This document shows positions 1 through 6,306 of a DNA stretch of 8,352 bases, piece by piece. The DNA comes from an uncultured Odoribacter sp. Lineage in GTDB: Bacteria; Bacteroidota; Bacteroidia; Bacteroidales; Marinifilaceae. Both the position numbers and the translations under genes were made by a program. Position 1 is the first letter of the stretch; every line of letters begins with the position of its first letter. A model generated the notes under the pieces. The model did not search any database and was not told the DNA's origin. It was given only the letters and a program-made list of their open reading frames with translations. The stretch lies in the NCBI GenBank assembly GCA_947039985.1, contig CAMRAP010000071.1, positions 1 to 8,352 of the forward strand, written 5' to 3'.

Positions 1-503
1 TCTCGTCTGAAGCCGGGAAAAAGATGGTCGTTTATTGCAAAGAAACACATGCCAAGCAATGCACAGAATTCAGTAAGCTATTAGCAGGACAAACGGCACC
101 TGAAATTAGTGGAGAGAACCCAAAAGGGAAAAGACTCTCTTTAAAAGAACTAAAAGGTAATGTTGTTGTCATTGATGTTTGGGGAACTCATTGCATTCCT
201 TGTATTGCAGAAATTCCTCATTTGCATAAATTGGAAGAAATATATAAAGGAAAACCAGTGAAATTTGTATCCATTGCTATGGATTCAGATAAAAAACAGT
301 GGATTAAATTTATGGAGAAGAAAGGAATGAGTGGAATACAATTGATCGATGTAGATGCATTTAAAGGTGACTTTAGAAAAAGATACGAGATTAAGTCTAT
401 TCCTAGATTTATTGTCATTGATCAGGAGGGGAAAATTGTTGATGCCTTTGCACCACGCCCATCCAGTGAAAGATTGAAAATGATGATCGATGGATTGTTA
501 TAA
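1..503 (+). CDS. TlpA-like thioredoxin-fold protein, C-terminal part (5' end outside window)
   Basis: The reading frame is already open at base 3 (codons tcg tct gaa gcc ggg aaa aag precede the ATG at 24), so that ATG is probably internal and the gene begins upstream of the window. The visible part is a complete redoxin domain. A linker ending in AGQTAPEISG is followed by the beta strand NVVVIDVWG, then the redox motif C-I-P-C at residues 57 and 60 counted from the ATG at 24, and the cis-proline segment SIPRFIVID near residue 127. Family knowledge: Bacteroidota TlpA/ResA-like proteins are exported or membrane-anchored thiol-disulfide reductases, often with an extra N-terminal domain. A signal peptide cannot be checked here. 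The usual WCxxC is altered: the residue before the first Cys is His (GTHCIPC). The gene ends in TAA and is followed by a strong hairpin terminator. The redoxin fold is nearly certain; the substrate is unknown. Confidence 0.85.
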   Translation, partial: SSEAGKKMVVYCKETHAKQCTEFSKLLAGQTAPEISGENPKGKRLSLKELKGNVVVIDVWGTHCIPCIAEIPHLHKLEEIYKGKPVKFVSIAMDSDKKQWIKFMEKKGMSGIQLIDVDAFKGDFRKRYEIKSIPRFIVIDQEGKIVDAFAPRPSSERLKMMIDGLL

Positions 504-530
504 TCGAGCGTAGTATTACTTATAATCAAT

Positions 531-568
531 AAAAAAATGAGGTATCGAAAGGGATACCTCATTTTTTT
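531..568. terminator. Bidirectional intrinsic terminator between the thioredoxin gene and lon
   Basis: A perfect 16-bp inverted repeat has left arm 531-546 (AAAAAAATGAGGTATC), a 6-nt loop GAAAGG at 547-552, and right arm 553-568. The stem core GAGGTATC/GATACCTC is flanked by A7 on the left and T7 on the right, so each strand reads as a hairpin followed by a U-tract. It lies 27 bp after the stop of the rightward gene and 44 bp after the stop of the leftward lon gene, so it can serve both convergent genes. Confidence 0.93.
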
Positions 569-612
569 ATCATTACACTGCAAATCAGTATACTATTCTA
601 AGCTATATAAGA

Positions 613-3027
613 TTAGATTAGAGCCACTTTTAGAACATCTTCGATAGAATCCACATAATGGAATTTTAAGCCCTTTAAGTACTCTTTCTTGATCTCTTCG
701 ATGTCTTTCTTATTCTCACAACAGAGTATGATCTCTTTAATATCTGCTCGTTTCGCTGCTAATATTTTTTCACGAACACCACCAACGGGTAGCACCTTGC
801 CTCTTAGCGTAATTTCGCCAGTCATAGCAAGCGCCTTTTTTACTTTGCGTCCAGTTAGGGAAGAGACTAATGAAGTGACCATCGTAACACCTGCTGAAGG
901 ACCATCTTTAGGCACTGCACCTGCTGGAACGTGAACATGTATATCGAACTCTTCAAACATTTTGTCGTCTACACCAATTTCTTTTGCATGCGATTTGATG
1001 TATTCTAGGGCTAAGGTTGCTGACTCTTTCATCACATCTCCTAGATTCCCCGTCAGACTCAGTCTGCCTTTCCCTTTGCTATAACTAGATTCAATATAGA
1101 GAATCTCACCGCCTACAGATGTCCAGGCTAGACCGGTTACAACACCTGGCAATTCATTTCCTTGGTATCTGTCCCGAGAAAAAATAGCACTGCCTAAGTA
1201 ATCTTTGATGTTTTCTTCAGAGATTACGACCTCAAAGTTTTTGTTCATGGCAACTTTTTTTGCCACTTGACGCATGATTTTGGCAATTGTCATATCGAGA
1301 GCACGTACGCCTGATTCACGGGTGTATTTTTCAATAATGATATCCAGACACTCCTCTTGGATGAGTATGTTTTTATCCGTGATACCGTGATTTTCCATTT
1401 GCTTAGCGATTAGATGGCGTTTTGCAATCTCTCTCTTTTCTTCTAATAGATATCCACTCACCTCAATCATCTCCATGCGATCGCGCAAAGGACCAGCAAT
1501 GGTACTTAAATCATTGGCTGTAGCAATAAACATCACCTTTGACAAATCGTAATCTATATCCAAATAGTTGTCGTGAAAATTACTGTTTTGCTCTGGATCC
1601 AGTACTTCTAAAAGAGCCGACTGAGGATCTCCCCGGAAATCACGATTGATCTTGTCTATTTCATCCAGTATGAAAACAGGATTTGAAGTAGCTGCTTTTT
1701 TTATATTTTGTAGAATGCGTCCTGTCATCGCCCCAATATAGGTTCTACGGTGTCCCCGAATTTCTGATTCATCATGCAGACCACCTAAAGACATACGTGC
1801 AAATTCACGATTAACTGCTTTGGCAACCGATTTTCCCAATGATGTTTTTCCAACCCCTGGAGGGCCGTATAAGCATAAAATAGGCGATTTCATATTGGCT
1901 TTCAATTTCAGAACAGCCAAATATTCGAGTATCCTCTCTTTTACTTTCTCTAAACCAAAATGATCTTCATCCAAGATTTTTTTAGCATGGCTAAGGTTCA
2001 GATTGTCCTTCGAACAGTGATTCCAAGGCAATTCTAACATCTCTCGTAAGTAGTTTGATTGTACAGAATGGTCTGGAGCAGAAGGATTAAGACGCTTTAA
2101 TTTATTTAATTCTTTTGTGAATATATCTCGGATAGAGTCCTCCCAATCTTTTTCACTCGCTAATGCCTCTAGCTCCTTGATCTCTTCGTCAGCAGGACTA
2201 CCGCCCAATTCATCTTGAATCGTTTTCATTTGCTGGTGCAAAAAGTACTCACGCTGTTGTTTGTCTATATCTTTCTTTACTTTTTTCTGGATGTCATTCT
2301 TTAACTCCAATAGGCTGACTTGTTTACTCAGAATTTTCAATAGTTTGATAGCTCTTTGCTTCAAATTGTCAACCTCTAATAGCTCTTGCTTATTTTGATA
2401 TTCAACTTCCGTATTGGATGAAATAAAGTTGATCAGAAATAACATGCTCTCAATATTCTTCAAAGCAAAACCTGCCTCGTTAGGAATATTGCTAGAGTAT
2501 TTTATTATTTTTCCAGCCATCTCCTTTAAAGATTCTGAAATCGCATTATATTCGAGGTCATTTTCTGGAAAATCCTCCTCTTTTTTTAGCTGAATAGTAC
2601 CAAAATGGTAAGGTGTGTTATAAATGATGTCCTCCAATCGGAATCTTTTCTTTCCTTGAATAATAGCTGTCGTTGTGCCATCAGGCATCTCTAACACTTT
2701 TAGGATAGAAGCAACAGTTCCCACGGAATATAAATCATCAAATGCTGGATCCTCTGTGTTTGTATCTTTTTGTGCAACCACACCAATCAGCATATTTTGC
2801 TTATAAGACTCTTGGATTAATTTTAACGACTTGTCTCGTCCAATATTGACTGGAATAATGACTCCTGGAAATAAGACCGTATTTCTAAGCGGTAAAATTG
2901 GCATTGAATCAGGAATCTGCGTATCATCATTTAGTAGCTCTCTTTCATCTGCTATAATAGGTAGAAAGTCTGAAGAATCCTCGTCTACACCTTGCAATAG
3001 GAGAGATTTTATGTCCATTTTATCCAT
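613..3027 (-). CDS. lon: Lon ATP-dependent serine protease (endopeptidase La)
   Basis: Cytosolic AAA+ protease that unfolds and degrades misfolded and regulatory proteins; known Lon enzymes work as hexamers. With the ATG at 3027 the protein has 804 residues, the usual length. Order of domains: N-terminal substrate-binding LON domain starting at MPILPLRNTVLFPG (about residue 42); a helical, Lys/Glu-rich region (about 210-330) with the conserved REYFLHQQMKTIQDELG; AAA+ ATPase with Walker A GPPGVGKT at 388-395 and Walker B FILDEIDK at 452-459; and the C-terminal protease domain with catalytic Ser711 in PKDGPSAG and Lys754 in GGVREK. All key residues are present. The frame also offers an ATG at 3081, but that codon lies inside a 13-bp inverted repeat and downstream of it the extra 18 residues are not family-like, so MDKMDIKSLL (3027) is preferred. 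One oddity is that the pore-loop segment usually written YIGAMPGR reads YIGAMTGR. The gene is convergent with the thioredoxin gene and separated from rpmE2 by a terminator. Confidence 0.97.
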   Translation of the reverse strand: MDKMDIKSLLLQGVDEDSSDFLPIIADERELLNDDTQIPDSMPILPLRNTVLFPGVIIPVNIGRDKSLKLIQESYKQNMLIGVVAQKDTNTEDPAFDDLYSVGTVASILKVLEMPDGTTTAIIQGKKRFRLEDIIYNTPYHFGTIQLKKEEDFPENDLEYNAISESLKEMAGKIIKYSSNIPNEAGFALKNIESMLFLINFISSNTEVEYQNKQELLEVDNLKQRAIKLLKILSKQVSLLELKNDIQKKVKKDIDKQQREYFLHQQMKTIQDELGGSPADEEIKELEALASEKDWEDSIRDIFTKELNKLKRLNPSAPDHSVQSNYLREMLELPWNHCSKDNLNLSHAKKILDEDHFGLEKVKERILEYLAVLKLKANMKSPILCLYGPPGVGKTSLGKSVAKAVNREFARMSLGGLHDESEIRGHRRTYIGAMTGRILQNIKKAATSNPVFILDEIDKINRDFRGDPQSALLEVLDPEQNSNFHDNYLDIDYDLSKVMFIATANDLSTIAGPLRDRMEMIEVSGYLLEEKREIAKRHLIAKQMENHGITDKNILIQEECLDIIIEKYTRESGVRALDMTIAKIMRQVAKKVAMNKNFEVVISEENIKDYLGSAIFSRDRYQGNELPGVVTGLAWTSVGGEILYIESSYSKGKGRLSLTGNLGDVMKESATLALEYIKSHAKEIGVDDKMFEEFDIHVHVPAGAVPKDGPSAGVTMVTSLVSSLTGRKVKKALAMTGEITLRGKVLPVGGVREKILAAKRADIKEIILCCENKKDIEEIKKEYLKGLKFHYVDSIEDVLKVALI

Positions 3028-3075
3028 TTGATTATTTGTTGTTTTAATGATTACGAATGATAGACTTATACTTAC

Positions 3076-3088
3076 TGCCATTTTGGCA
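3076..3088. promoter_or_regulatory. Perfect inverted repeat upstream of lon, putative operator
   Basis: TGCCA (3076-3080), TTT spacer, TGGCA (3084-3088): a perfect 5+3+5 palindrome about 50 bp upstream of the preferred lon start. It would fall just downstream of the weak predicted lon promoter. A further TGCCA half-site is at 3135-3139. The stem is too short and lacks a U-tract, so it is not a terminator; size and symmetry suit a dimeric DNA-binding regulator. That it controls lon, for example in heat or protein stress, is inference. Confidence 0.45.
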
Positions 3089-3097
3089 CTATTGATG

Positions 3098-3128
3098 TAA
3101 AATTAAGTCGACATTACTTATAGTGCAA
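3098..3128 (-). promoter_or_regulatory. Candidate lon promoter (weak match)
   Basis: On the minus strand a -7-like box TAATTTTA (3105-3098) differs from TAnnTTTG only in the last base, with TTG (3128-3126) 20 nt further upstream as the -33 element. Transcription would start near 3092, giving a leader of about 65 nt to the ATG at 3027. An independent promoter is expected here because a terminator lies between rpmE2 and lon. The sequence match itself is only moderate. Confidence 0.35.
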
Positions 3129-3145
3129 TTCCTATGCCATGATAC

Positions 3146-3177
3146 AAAAAATACGCTACCCTTGGTAGAGTAGCGTA
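3146..3177 (-). terminator. Intrinsic terminator of rpmE2
   Basis: Read on the minus strand, TACGCTAC (3177-3170) pairs perfectly with GTAGCGTA (3159-3152) across a 10-nt loop and is followed by T6 (3151-3146). An alternative inner pairing CTACC/GGTAG also exists. It begins 20 bp after the rpmE2 stop codon, so most rpmE2 transcripts should end before lon. Confidence 0.85.
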
Positions 3178-3197
3178 ATATAATATCCTAAAAAAGA

Positions 3198-3461
3198 TTA
3201 CTTGTTCTTTTTATCCAAATGACTTTTGTAACGAGTCATAAACTTGTCAACACGTCCTGCAGTATCAACTAATTTCACCTTACCGGTATAAAATGGGTGC
3301 GATGTATTAGAAATCTCTAATTTAACTACTGGGTATTCGATACCATCAACTTCGATAGTGTCTTTCGTTGCTGCTGTAGATTTAACAAGAGAGATTGTAT
3401 CGTTAGACATATCTTTAAATGCAATCAATCTGTAATTTTCAGGATGTATGTCCTTTTTCAT
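3198..3461 (-). CDS. rpmE2: 50S ribosomal protein L31 type B
   Basis: An 87-residue protein of the large ribosomal subunit, where L31 bridges to the small-subunit head. It starts MKKDIHPENYRLIAFKD, and its middle reads ISNTSHPFYTGK, both typical of the L31 family. It contains no cysteine at all, so the zinc-binding CxxC of type A is absent. This and the longer length mark it as type B (zinc-independent, C-minus), the form commonly found in Bacteroidota. The C-terminus is basic (SHLDKKNK). The start at 3461 sits about 35 nt after the predicted transcription start of a consensus promoter, in an A/T-rich leader with no Shine-Dalgarno motif. It is a single-gene unit with its own promoter and terminator. 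In other bacteria type B L31 often replaces a zinc-binding copy under zinc limitation; whether a type A copy exists here cannot be seen. Confidence 0.97.
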   Translation of the reverse strand: MKKDIHPENYRLIAFKDMSNDTISLVKSTAATKDTIEVDGIEYPVVKLEISNTSHPFYTGKVKLVDTAGRVDKFMTRYKSHLDKKNK

Positions 3462-3503
3462 AGTATAATAAATTTATGATTATTTATTTTTGTTCTCGAA
3501 CGG

Positions 3504-3534
3504 CAAAGATAAATCATTTTTAATAAACGGCAAA
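3504..3534 (-). promoter_or_regulatory. Consensus Bacteroidota promoter of rpmE2
   Basis: On the minus strand -33 TTTG (3534-3531), a 19-nt spacer, then -7 TATCTTTG (3511-3504). This is an exact match to the Bacteroidota primary sigma factor consensus TTTG-N19-TAnnTTTG. The expected start is near 3497. The spacer contains GTTTATTAAAAATGA (3528-3514), which recurs identically in the rnhB promoter. Confidence 0.88.
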
Positions 3535-3562
3535 ATAAATGTCCTGTTTTTTTGCGACACAT

Positions 3563-5065
3563 TTAATTCATTTTTAGTAACTCTTCCATATGTGTGCGAT
3601 CATTCCACAAACGTGGAACTTTATGCTGTCCTCCTAGTTTCCCTTTTCCTTTTAGCCAGTCGTTAAATAGATTCGGTCTTGCGATATGCAACTGCAATTG
3701 CTTCAATGACAGCATCCGTTTTGCTTCATAGTCCGAATTTAGGTTTTGTAACTGTTTGTCTAATAATTGGGTAAAAACCGCAACATCTGCTGGGGGAGCC
3801 TTAAACTCAATGAGCCATTCGTGCGCTCCTTTTTTTCGATCTTCCATAAAAATAGGGGCAGCTGTAAATTCATAGAGATCTGCTCCCGTTTGCTCACAAG
3901 CATATTTAAGAGCTTCTGTTGCATTATCAATGATCAGTTCTTCGCCAAAAGCATTGATAAATAACTTGGTACGTCCTGTAATCTTAAATTTATAGGGTTT
4001 CGTTGAAGTAAAGGATACCGTGTCACCAATCATATACCGCCATAATCCACTATTGGTAGTGATGATAATAGCGTAGTTTACATCGGTCTGAATCTCTCCC
4101 AGGTGGAGTGCTTTAGGATTCGCATGGCCCAGCTCGCTCACCGGAATAAATTCATAGAATACACCGTAATCCAACATCAACAACATCGAAGAGTCATCGG
4201 GATCATCTTGCAGGCCAAAAAAGCCTTCAGAGGCATTGTAGGTCTCCATGTATTTCATCTTAGCGTCAGGTAATAAGCGCTTGTATTGCTCGCGGTAGGG
4301 GGTGAAACTAATCCCTCCATGCACAAAAAGTTCAAGATTGGGCCATACCTCATGCAGATTTTCTTTGCCTGTTTTTTCGAGTATCTTATTGATCACCGTT
4401 AGAAACCAAGAAGGAACACCAGCTATGCAGCGCACATCCTCTTTGATCGTAGTTTCGCATATCTTCTCTATTTTTTCCTCCCAATCGCTCATTAGCATAA
4501 TAGAGGCATCTGGAGTTTTGAATAAATTCGCCCAGAAAGGTGAATTGGAAATCATAATAGCTGATAAGTCACCGAATTGGCAATTGCTATTGTTTTGACT
4601 AAGCTCGCTGCTGCCTCCTAGTGCTAATGTTTTTCCGTTAAAAACTTGTGCATCAGGATACAGTTTGTTAAAGATGGCAATCGTATCTTTTCCCCCTCTG
4701 AAATGACATGACTCTAGTGCTGCTGGGCTCACCGGGATGAATTTACTTTTTGCGTCTGTTGTTCCTGACGATTTAGCAAACCATTTAATCTCTTCTGGCC
4801 AAAGTAAATTAGCCTCTCCTTGCATCGCTCGATGGGCATATTCGCTAATATCTTCGTACTGAACAATGGGCAGGCGTTCTCGATACTGTTCAACTGTAAG
4901 TATACTGTTGAAGTTGTATTTTTGACCATATTCAGTCTCTGCTGCTTTAGTTAACAGGTTTTGTAATACATCACGTTGCACCTGGATTGGATTGCTCTTG
5001 AAATATTCAATTTGCGTCAGTCGTTTCTGGGTAAACAGGGATAAAATAGAGTTGATGAAAACCAT
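3563..5065 (-). CDS. GH3-family acyl-adenylate-forming protein
   Basis: A full-length 500-residue member of the GH3 family (named from plant GH3 auxin/jasmonate amido synthetases), part of the ANL adenylating superfamily. Start MVFINSILSLFTQKR, followed by IEYFKSNPIQVQRDV, fits bacterial members, so the ATG at 5065 is kept. Visible motifs: the phosphate-binding loop KSSGTTDAKSKFIPVS (98-113), the adenine-site motif YNASEG (276-281), RYMIGD (343-348) containing the probable ribose-binding Asp348, and the C-terminal domain segment GGQHKVPR (478-485), which resembles the plant QYKTPR segment with the conserved Lys. An active ATP-dependent acyl-activating enzyme is therefore likely. The acid substrate and amine acceptor are unknown, and an auxin role should not be assumed. 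There is no signal peptide or membrane segment. It starts 23 bp after rnhB with no terminator between them, so co-transcription is likely. No convincing terminator is seen after it. Confidence 0.92.
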   Translation of the reverse strand: MVFINSILSLFTQKRLTQIEYFKSNPIQVQRDVLQNLLTKAAETEYGQKYNFNSILTVEQYRERLPIVQYEDISEYAHRAMQGEANLLWPEEIKWFAKSSGTTDAKSKFIPVSPAALESCHFRGGKDTIAIFNKLYPDAQVFNGKTLALGGSSELSQNNSNCQFGDLSAIMISNSPFWANLFKTPDASIMLMSDWEEKIEKICETTIKEDVRCIAGVPSWFLTVINKILEKTGKENLHEVWPNLELFVHGGISFTPYREQYKRLLPDAKMKYMETYNASEGFFGLQDDPDDSSMLLMLDYGVFYEFIPVSELGHANPKALHLGEIQTDVNYAIIITTNSGLWRYMIGDTVSFTSTKPYKFKITGRTKLFINAFGEELIIDNATEALKYACEQTGADLYEFTAAPIFMEDRKKGAHEWLIEFKAPPADVAVFTQLLDKQLQNLNSDYEAKRMLSLKQLQLHIARPNLFNDWLKGKGKLGGQHKVPRLWNDRTHMEELLKMN

Positions 5066-5088
5066 ATATTTTTTAATTTAAAGCTAAA

Positions 5089-5694
5089 TTACTCTTTGAA
5101 TTCCAATTTCAATTGTGTGTCAAGCAATCTAAAACTGCTACGATGATAATCAGTACTGCCATATTGAGAGATACCTTGTCTGTGTTCTTTGGTAGGATAG
5201 CCTTTGTTCTTTTTCCAATTATAAACGAGAAATTGTTGGTGAAGGTTTTCCATATACTCATCTCTATGAGTTTTTGCGAGTATCGAAGCTGCTGCTATCG
5301 ACATATATTTCCCATCCCCTTTGATTACACATAAATGTGGAATCTCGCCATACGGTTTGAAACGATTGCCATCAATGAGAATGTGTTCAGGGCGAATGTT
5401 CAGTTGGTCTAATGCCTTATGCATAGCCAATATAGAAGCATTTAAAATATTGATTTTATCTATTTCGTGATTGTCTACGAATGCTACTGCCCAAGCTAGT
5501 GCCTCTTTCTCAATGATAGGGCGAAGTTGCTCTCGCTGTTTTTCGCTCAATTTCTTTGAATCGTTCAAGAGCTCATTCGAAAAATCATCAGGCAATATAA
5601 CTGCAGCAGCACATACGGGTCCTGCAAGGCAGCCTCTTCCAGCTTCATCGCATCCAGCTTCAATAGCTTGAAAATGGTACTTTAATGTCAACAT
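5089..5694 (-). CDS. rnhB: Ribonuclease HII
   Basis: Cuts the RNA strand of RNA-DNA hybrids and nicks 5' of single ribonucleotides left in DNA, starting ribonucleotide excision repair. The active-site carboxylates are all visible in the 201-residue form: Asp16-Glu17 in DEAGRG, Asp108 in LIDGN, and Asp145 in ASILAKTHRDE. KNKGYPTKEH follows, as usual. The ATG at 5694 (MLTLKYHFQAIEAG) is preferred over the in-frame ATG at 5742 because a TATCTTTG -7 box lies between them at 5720-5713, which would leave the longer start untranscribed. The predicted leader is then only about 12 nt. It is the first gene of a likely two-gene operon with the GH3 protein. Confidence 0.96.
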   Translation of the reverse strand: MLTLKYHFQAIEAGCDEAGRGCLAGPVCAAAVILPDDFSNELLNDSKKLSEKQREQLRPIIEKEALAWAVAFVDNHEIDKINILNASILAMHKALDQLNIRPEHILIDGNRFKPYGEIPHLCVIKGDGKYMSIAAASILAKTHRDEYMENLHQQFLVYNWKKNKGYPTKEHRQGISQYGSTDYHRSSFRLLDTQLKLEFKE

Positions 5695-5712
5695 ATAGCT
5701 AATTTTAAACAG

Positions 5713-5743
5713 CAAAGATATCATTTTTAATAAACTTTCCATA
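5713..5743 (-). promoter_or_regulatory. Promoter of the rnhB-GH3 operon
   Basis: Minus strand: -7 box TATCTTTG (5720-5713) matches the consensus exactly. Nineteen nt upstream lies TATG (5743-5740), a 3-of-4 match to the -33 TTTG. The spacer begins next to the -7 box with TCATTTTTAATAAAC on the plus strand (5721-5735), identical to 15 bp in the rpmE2 promoter. It decides the rnhB start in favour of 5694. Confidence 0.7.
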
Positions 5744-5760
5744 TAATTTGGAATCTGTAA

Positions 5761-5790
5761 TTTTATATCTATGATTAAAGTGTATCTTTG
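5761..5790 (+). promoter_or_regulatory. Promoter of the DUF4268-U32 operon
   Basis: Plus strand: exact -7 box TATCTTTG at 5783-5790; the -33 region is only TTTT at 5761-5764 with an 18-nt spacer. The predicted start near 5797 gives a leader of about 29 nt to the ATG at 5826. It is divergent from the rnhB promoter, and the 11-bp CAGCAAAGATA (5710-5720) and TATCTTTGCTG (5783-5793) are exact inverted copies of each other. Confidence 0.65.
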
Positions 5791-5825
5791 CTGAGGTAAT
5801 TATAAAAAAAAACGACATTCAATTT

Positions 5826-6290
5826 ATGTGGTCAAAAGAGGAAGCTAAAGAGCTGCGAATGAATTTTTGGAATGGCTTTAAACGCTATTGTTCTCGTCAT
5901 GAAATTGATCGAAAATGGGTGCTGAAAGGGGTAAAGATCAAGTCTACTCAGTTAAAATTTTACATTGATGGACAGAAAGCTTTGGTCTTGTTTCAGATTG
6001 ATCATAAAAATGATCTACGTCGTTACGAGATATACGAACGTTTTCAGGCTTATCAAAAATTAATGCTTGCGGATTGTGGGGAAGATCTGAAGTGGGAGGA
6101 AGATTTTGATGAAATAGGGGAACGTCCGATCAGTGCGATTTATTTTGAATTGAGAGATGTTAATATCTTTCGTCAAAGTGATTGGGACAAGGTATATGAA
6201 TTTTTTTCCGTGAAAATGCCCTTGTTGGAAGAGGCGTATTGGGAGTATCGAGATGTGATAACAGAAGGCTTGAAAAATACTTTAGACTAA
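5826..6290 (+). CDS. DUF4268 domain-containing protein
   Basis: A 154-residue soluble, charged protein with no signal peptide or membrane segment. The opening MWSKEEAKELRMNFWNGFKRY, the central FYIDGQKALVLFQIDH, WEEDFDEIGERPISAIYF and the tail DVNIFRQSDWDKVYEFF are the pattern of stand-alone DUF4268 proteins common in Bacteroidota. Family knowledge: the domain also occurs fused to nuclease-like or defence-associated proteins, but its biochemical role is not established and I see no catalytic motif. It is the first gene of a rightward pair, 16 bp before the U32 gene, so the two are probably co-transcribed. The start at 5826 follows an A-rich leader with no Shine-Dalgarno motif. Confidence 0.85.
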   Translation: MWSKEEAKELRMNFWNGFKRYCSRHEIDRKWVLKGVKIKSTQLKFYIDGQKALVLFQIDHKNDLRRYEIYERFQAYQKLMLADCGEDLKWEEDFDEIGERPISAIYFELRDVNIFRQSDWDKVYEFFSVKMPLLEEAYWEYRDVITEGLKNTLD

Positions 6291-6306
6291 GTACAATTAT
6301 TATAAA

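Noticed and set aside
3028..3081. Longer lon start at ATG 3081
   Set aside because: It adds 18 residues not typical of Lon, and its ATG lies within the 13-bp inverted repeat at the probable promoter. The start at 3027 gives the usual length.
3535..3562. Possible terminator after the GH3 gene
   Set aside because: Only a 6-bp AAATGT/ACATTT pairing with a long loop is present, and it lies close to the rpmE2 promoter. It is too weak to call.
4302..4598. 98-residue open frame on the plus strand opposite the GH3 gene
   Set aside because: It lies wholly inside a well-supported gene on the other strand, has no promoter or family resemblance, and is a shadow frame.
5695..5742. Longer rnhB start at ATG 5742
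   Set aside because: The -7 promoter box at 5713-5720 lies inside this extension, and RNase HII proteins normally begin shortly before the DEAGRG motif.
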